The notes beneath the pieces were generated by a model. It made no database searches. It was given only the letters and a program-made list of their open reading frames with translations, and was not told the DNA's origin. A stretch of DNA of 64,000 nt, from the NCBI RefSeq assembly GCF_001467695.1, contig NZ_LNYE01000020.1:492368-556367 (forward strand), given 5' to 3'. A program made the position numbers and the translations under genes. Positions 63,331 through 64,000 of this stretch are shown here, piece by piece. The first letter of the stretch is position 1; each line of letters opens with the position of its first letter. Source of the DNA: Legionella gratiana. GTDB lineage: Bacteria; Pseudomonadota; Gammaproteobacteria; Legionellales; Legionellaceae.

Positions 63331-64000
63331 TTATAGACACTGAAATGCTAAATCAGTGGTTTCTCCTTGCTCGGCAGTTAATAAAGCACGGCTCATCGGT
63401 ACTTTCACCCCACGACAAATATCTTCTTCTGGGAAGCGATAGTTTTCCGGTAAATTTTCTTTTTGGAACACCAATACTTGTTTTCGGTGTCCTTCTGCTT
63501 CACTAATGGGGCTTTGGCCTCGCTTAAAGAAACGAACCATTGGCAATGCAGCACCATCACTCAGGTGCTCAATTTGATAACGAAAATCTTGATTGATATT
63601 GACCAGTTGAGAAATAAGTTTTTTTGCATAGCACTGCATTGTTTCTTTATCAAATAATTCAACACCTTCTTCCAACTCTAACCAAAACTCCAATTGATCA
63701 TTTCCTTCCCTATCTTGATAACTATAAAATGCTTTTTTAAGAATTTGTCCTTCGGTATCAATGTTCGTTAGTGCTCGCTCTAGCTCAGTAAATGCTAAAT
63801 TAGCGCCATTAAATACTACGGTTGAATCACGTCCCCAAATAAACATTAGGGGAAGAGGAGAGCGGGGTTGATGAAATATTCCATATTTAGCCAATAATGC
63901 TTGTACATCGCTAGCTGCATAAACTCTTCCTTTATCTCCTAAATTGTATCTAATTCTTGGTGAAGAGCGATCGTCACGTGTACAAGTAAATATTAAACTG
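63331..64000 (-). CDS. Adenylate-forming enzyme, PaaK-like (5' end outside window)
   Basis: An open frame runs from the window edge to the stop at 63331 without an in-window initiation needed; the leading residues RIRYNLGDKGRVY match the RYxxGDxG core of phenylacetate-CoA ligase-type AMP-forming enzymes, and PLPLMFIWGRDSTVVFNGAN is the C-terminal GRxD hinge block. About 223 residues are visible. It would activate a carboxylate as acyl-adenylate. Operon with the nitroreductase-fold gene. Confidence 0.6.
   Translation of the reverse strand, partial: SLIFTCTRDDRSSPRIRYNLGDKGRVYAASDVQALLAKYGIFHQPRSPLPLMFIWGRDSTVVFNGANLAFTELERALTNIDTEGQILKKAFYSYQDREGNDQLEFWLELEEGVELFDKETMQCYAKKLISQLVNINQDFRYQIEHLSDGAALPMVRFFKRGQSPISEAEGHRKQVLVFQKENLPENYRFPEEDICRGVKVPMSRALLTAEQGETTDLAFQCL

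Overview
The window looks like a chromosomal segment of a Legionella species or close relative (AT-rich Gammaproteobacteria). The evidence is a VirK-family protein, a cytosolic IMP/GMP-type 5'-nucleotidase next to rpiA, PAS-LuxR regulators, several large helical proteins with no recognisable enzyme domain that resemble Dot/Icm effector candidates, and ordinary gammaproteobacterial housekeeping genes (uvrB, 6S RNA, ispB, zapA-ygfB-pepP-ubiH-ubiI, rnr-rlmB-rpiA, lpxD-polA). The genus is inferred from protein character, not from a database search.

Layout. 1-4.1 kb: a cut-off clavaminate synthase-like 2-oxoglutarate oxygenase diverges from a PAS-LuxR regulator, a DUF218 protein and a TIM-barrel hydrolase-like protein, with a perfect palindrome between the two directions. 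4.4-9.8 kb: accessory DNA with an AlpA-like HTH gene, a frameshifted DUF927 ATPase, decayed coding fragments, a RAYT transposase framed by mirror-image REP hairpins, a Cys-rich secreted protein and a HEPN-like protein; it ends at tRNA-Asn(GUU). 10-28 kb: mostly core genes, including an aspartate aminotransferase, uvrB, 6S RNA on the minus strand directly behind uvrB, ispB, a ferritin-like/E2-acyltransferase-like fusion, an MFS carrier, a divergent saccharopine dehydrogenase-like/homospermidine synthase pair, a membrane-anchored glutamate synthase-like flavoprotein and the zapA/ygfB-pepP-ubiH-ubiI block.

28-40.9 kb is lineage-specific: three effector-like proteins, a compact operon of retropepsin-like protease, transglutaminase/7TM protein and ATP-grasp ligase, a large membrane protein behind a near-consensus promoter, a DUF4254 protein, a 153-bp inverted-repeat element and a tandem pair of periplasmic binding proteins. 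40.9-46.5 kb holds rnr-rlmB-rpiA, a 5'-nucleotidase and virK. 46.8-50.9 kb is signalling DNA: one PAS histidine kinase and three stand-alone receivers, plus a broken effector-like gene. 50.9-64 kb has lpxD-polA, an outer-membrane barrel, an orphan ketoacyl synthase, a double-GNAT protein, an RMD1/YagE-like protein, an XRE repressor, a GH5 cellulase unit bracketed by inverted copies of the 153-bp element ends, and a nitroreductase/adenylate-forming enzyme pair that runs off the right edge.

Most worth attention: the oxygenase/LuxR/DUF218/hydrolase locus; the diiron-E2 fusion whose acyltransferase histidine is missing; the inverted-repeat family that makes a 153-bp miniature element and also brackets the cellulase unit; the RAYT with its two mirror REPs; 6S RNA beside uvrB; and genes broken by apparent single-base deletions.
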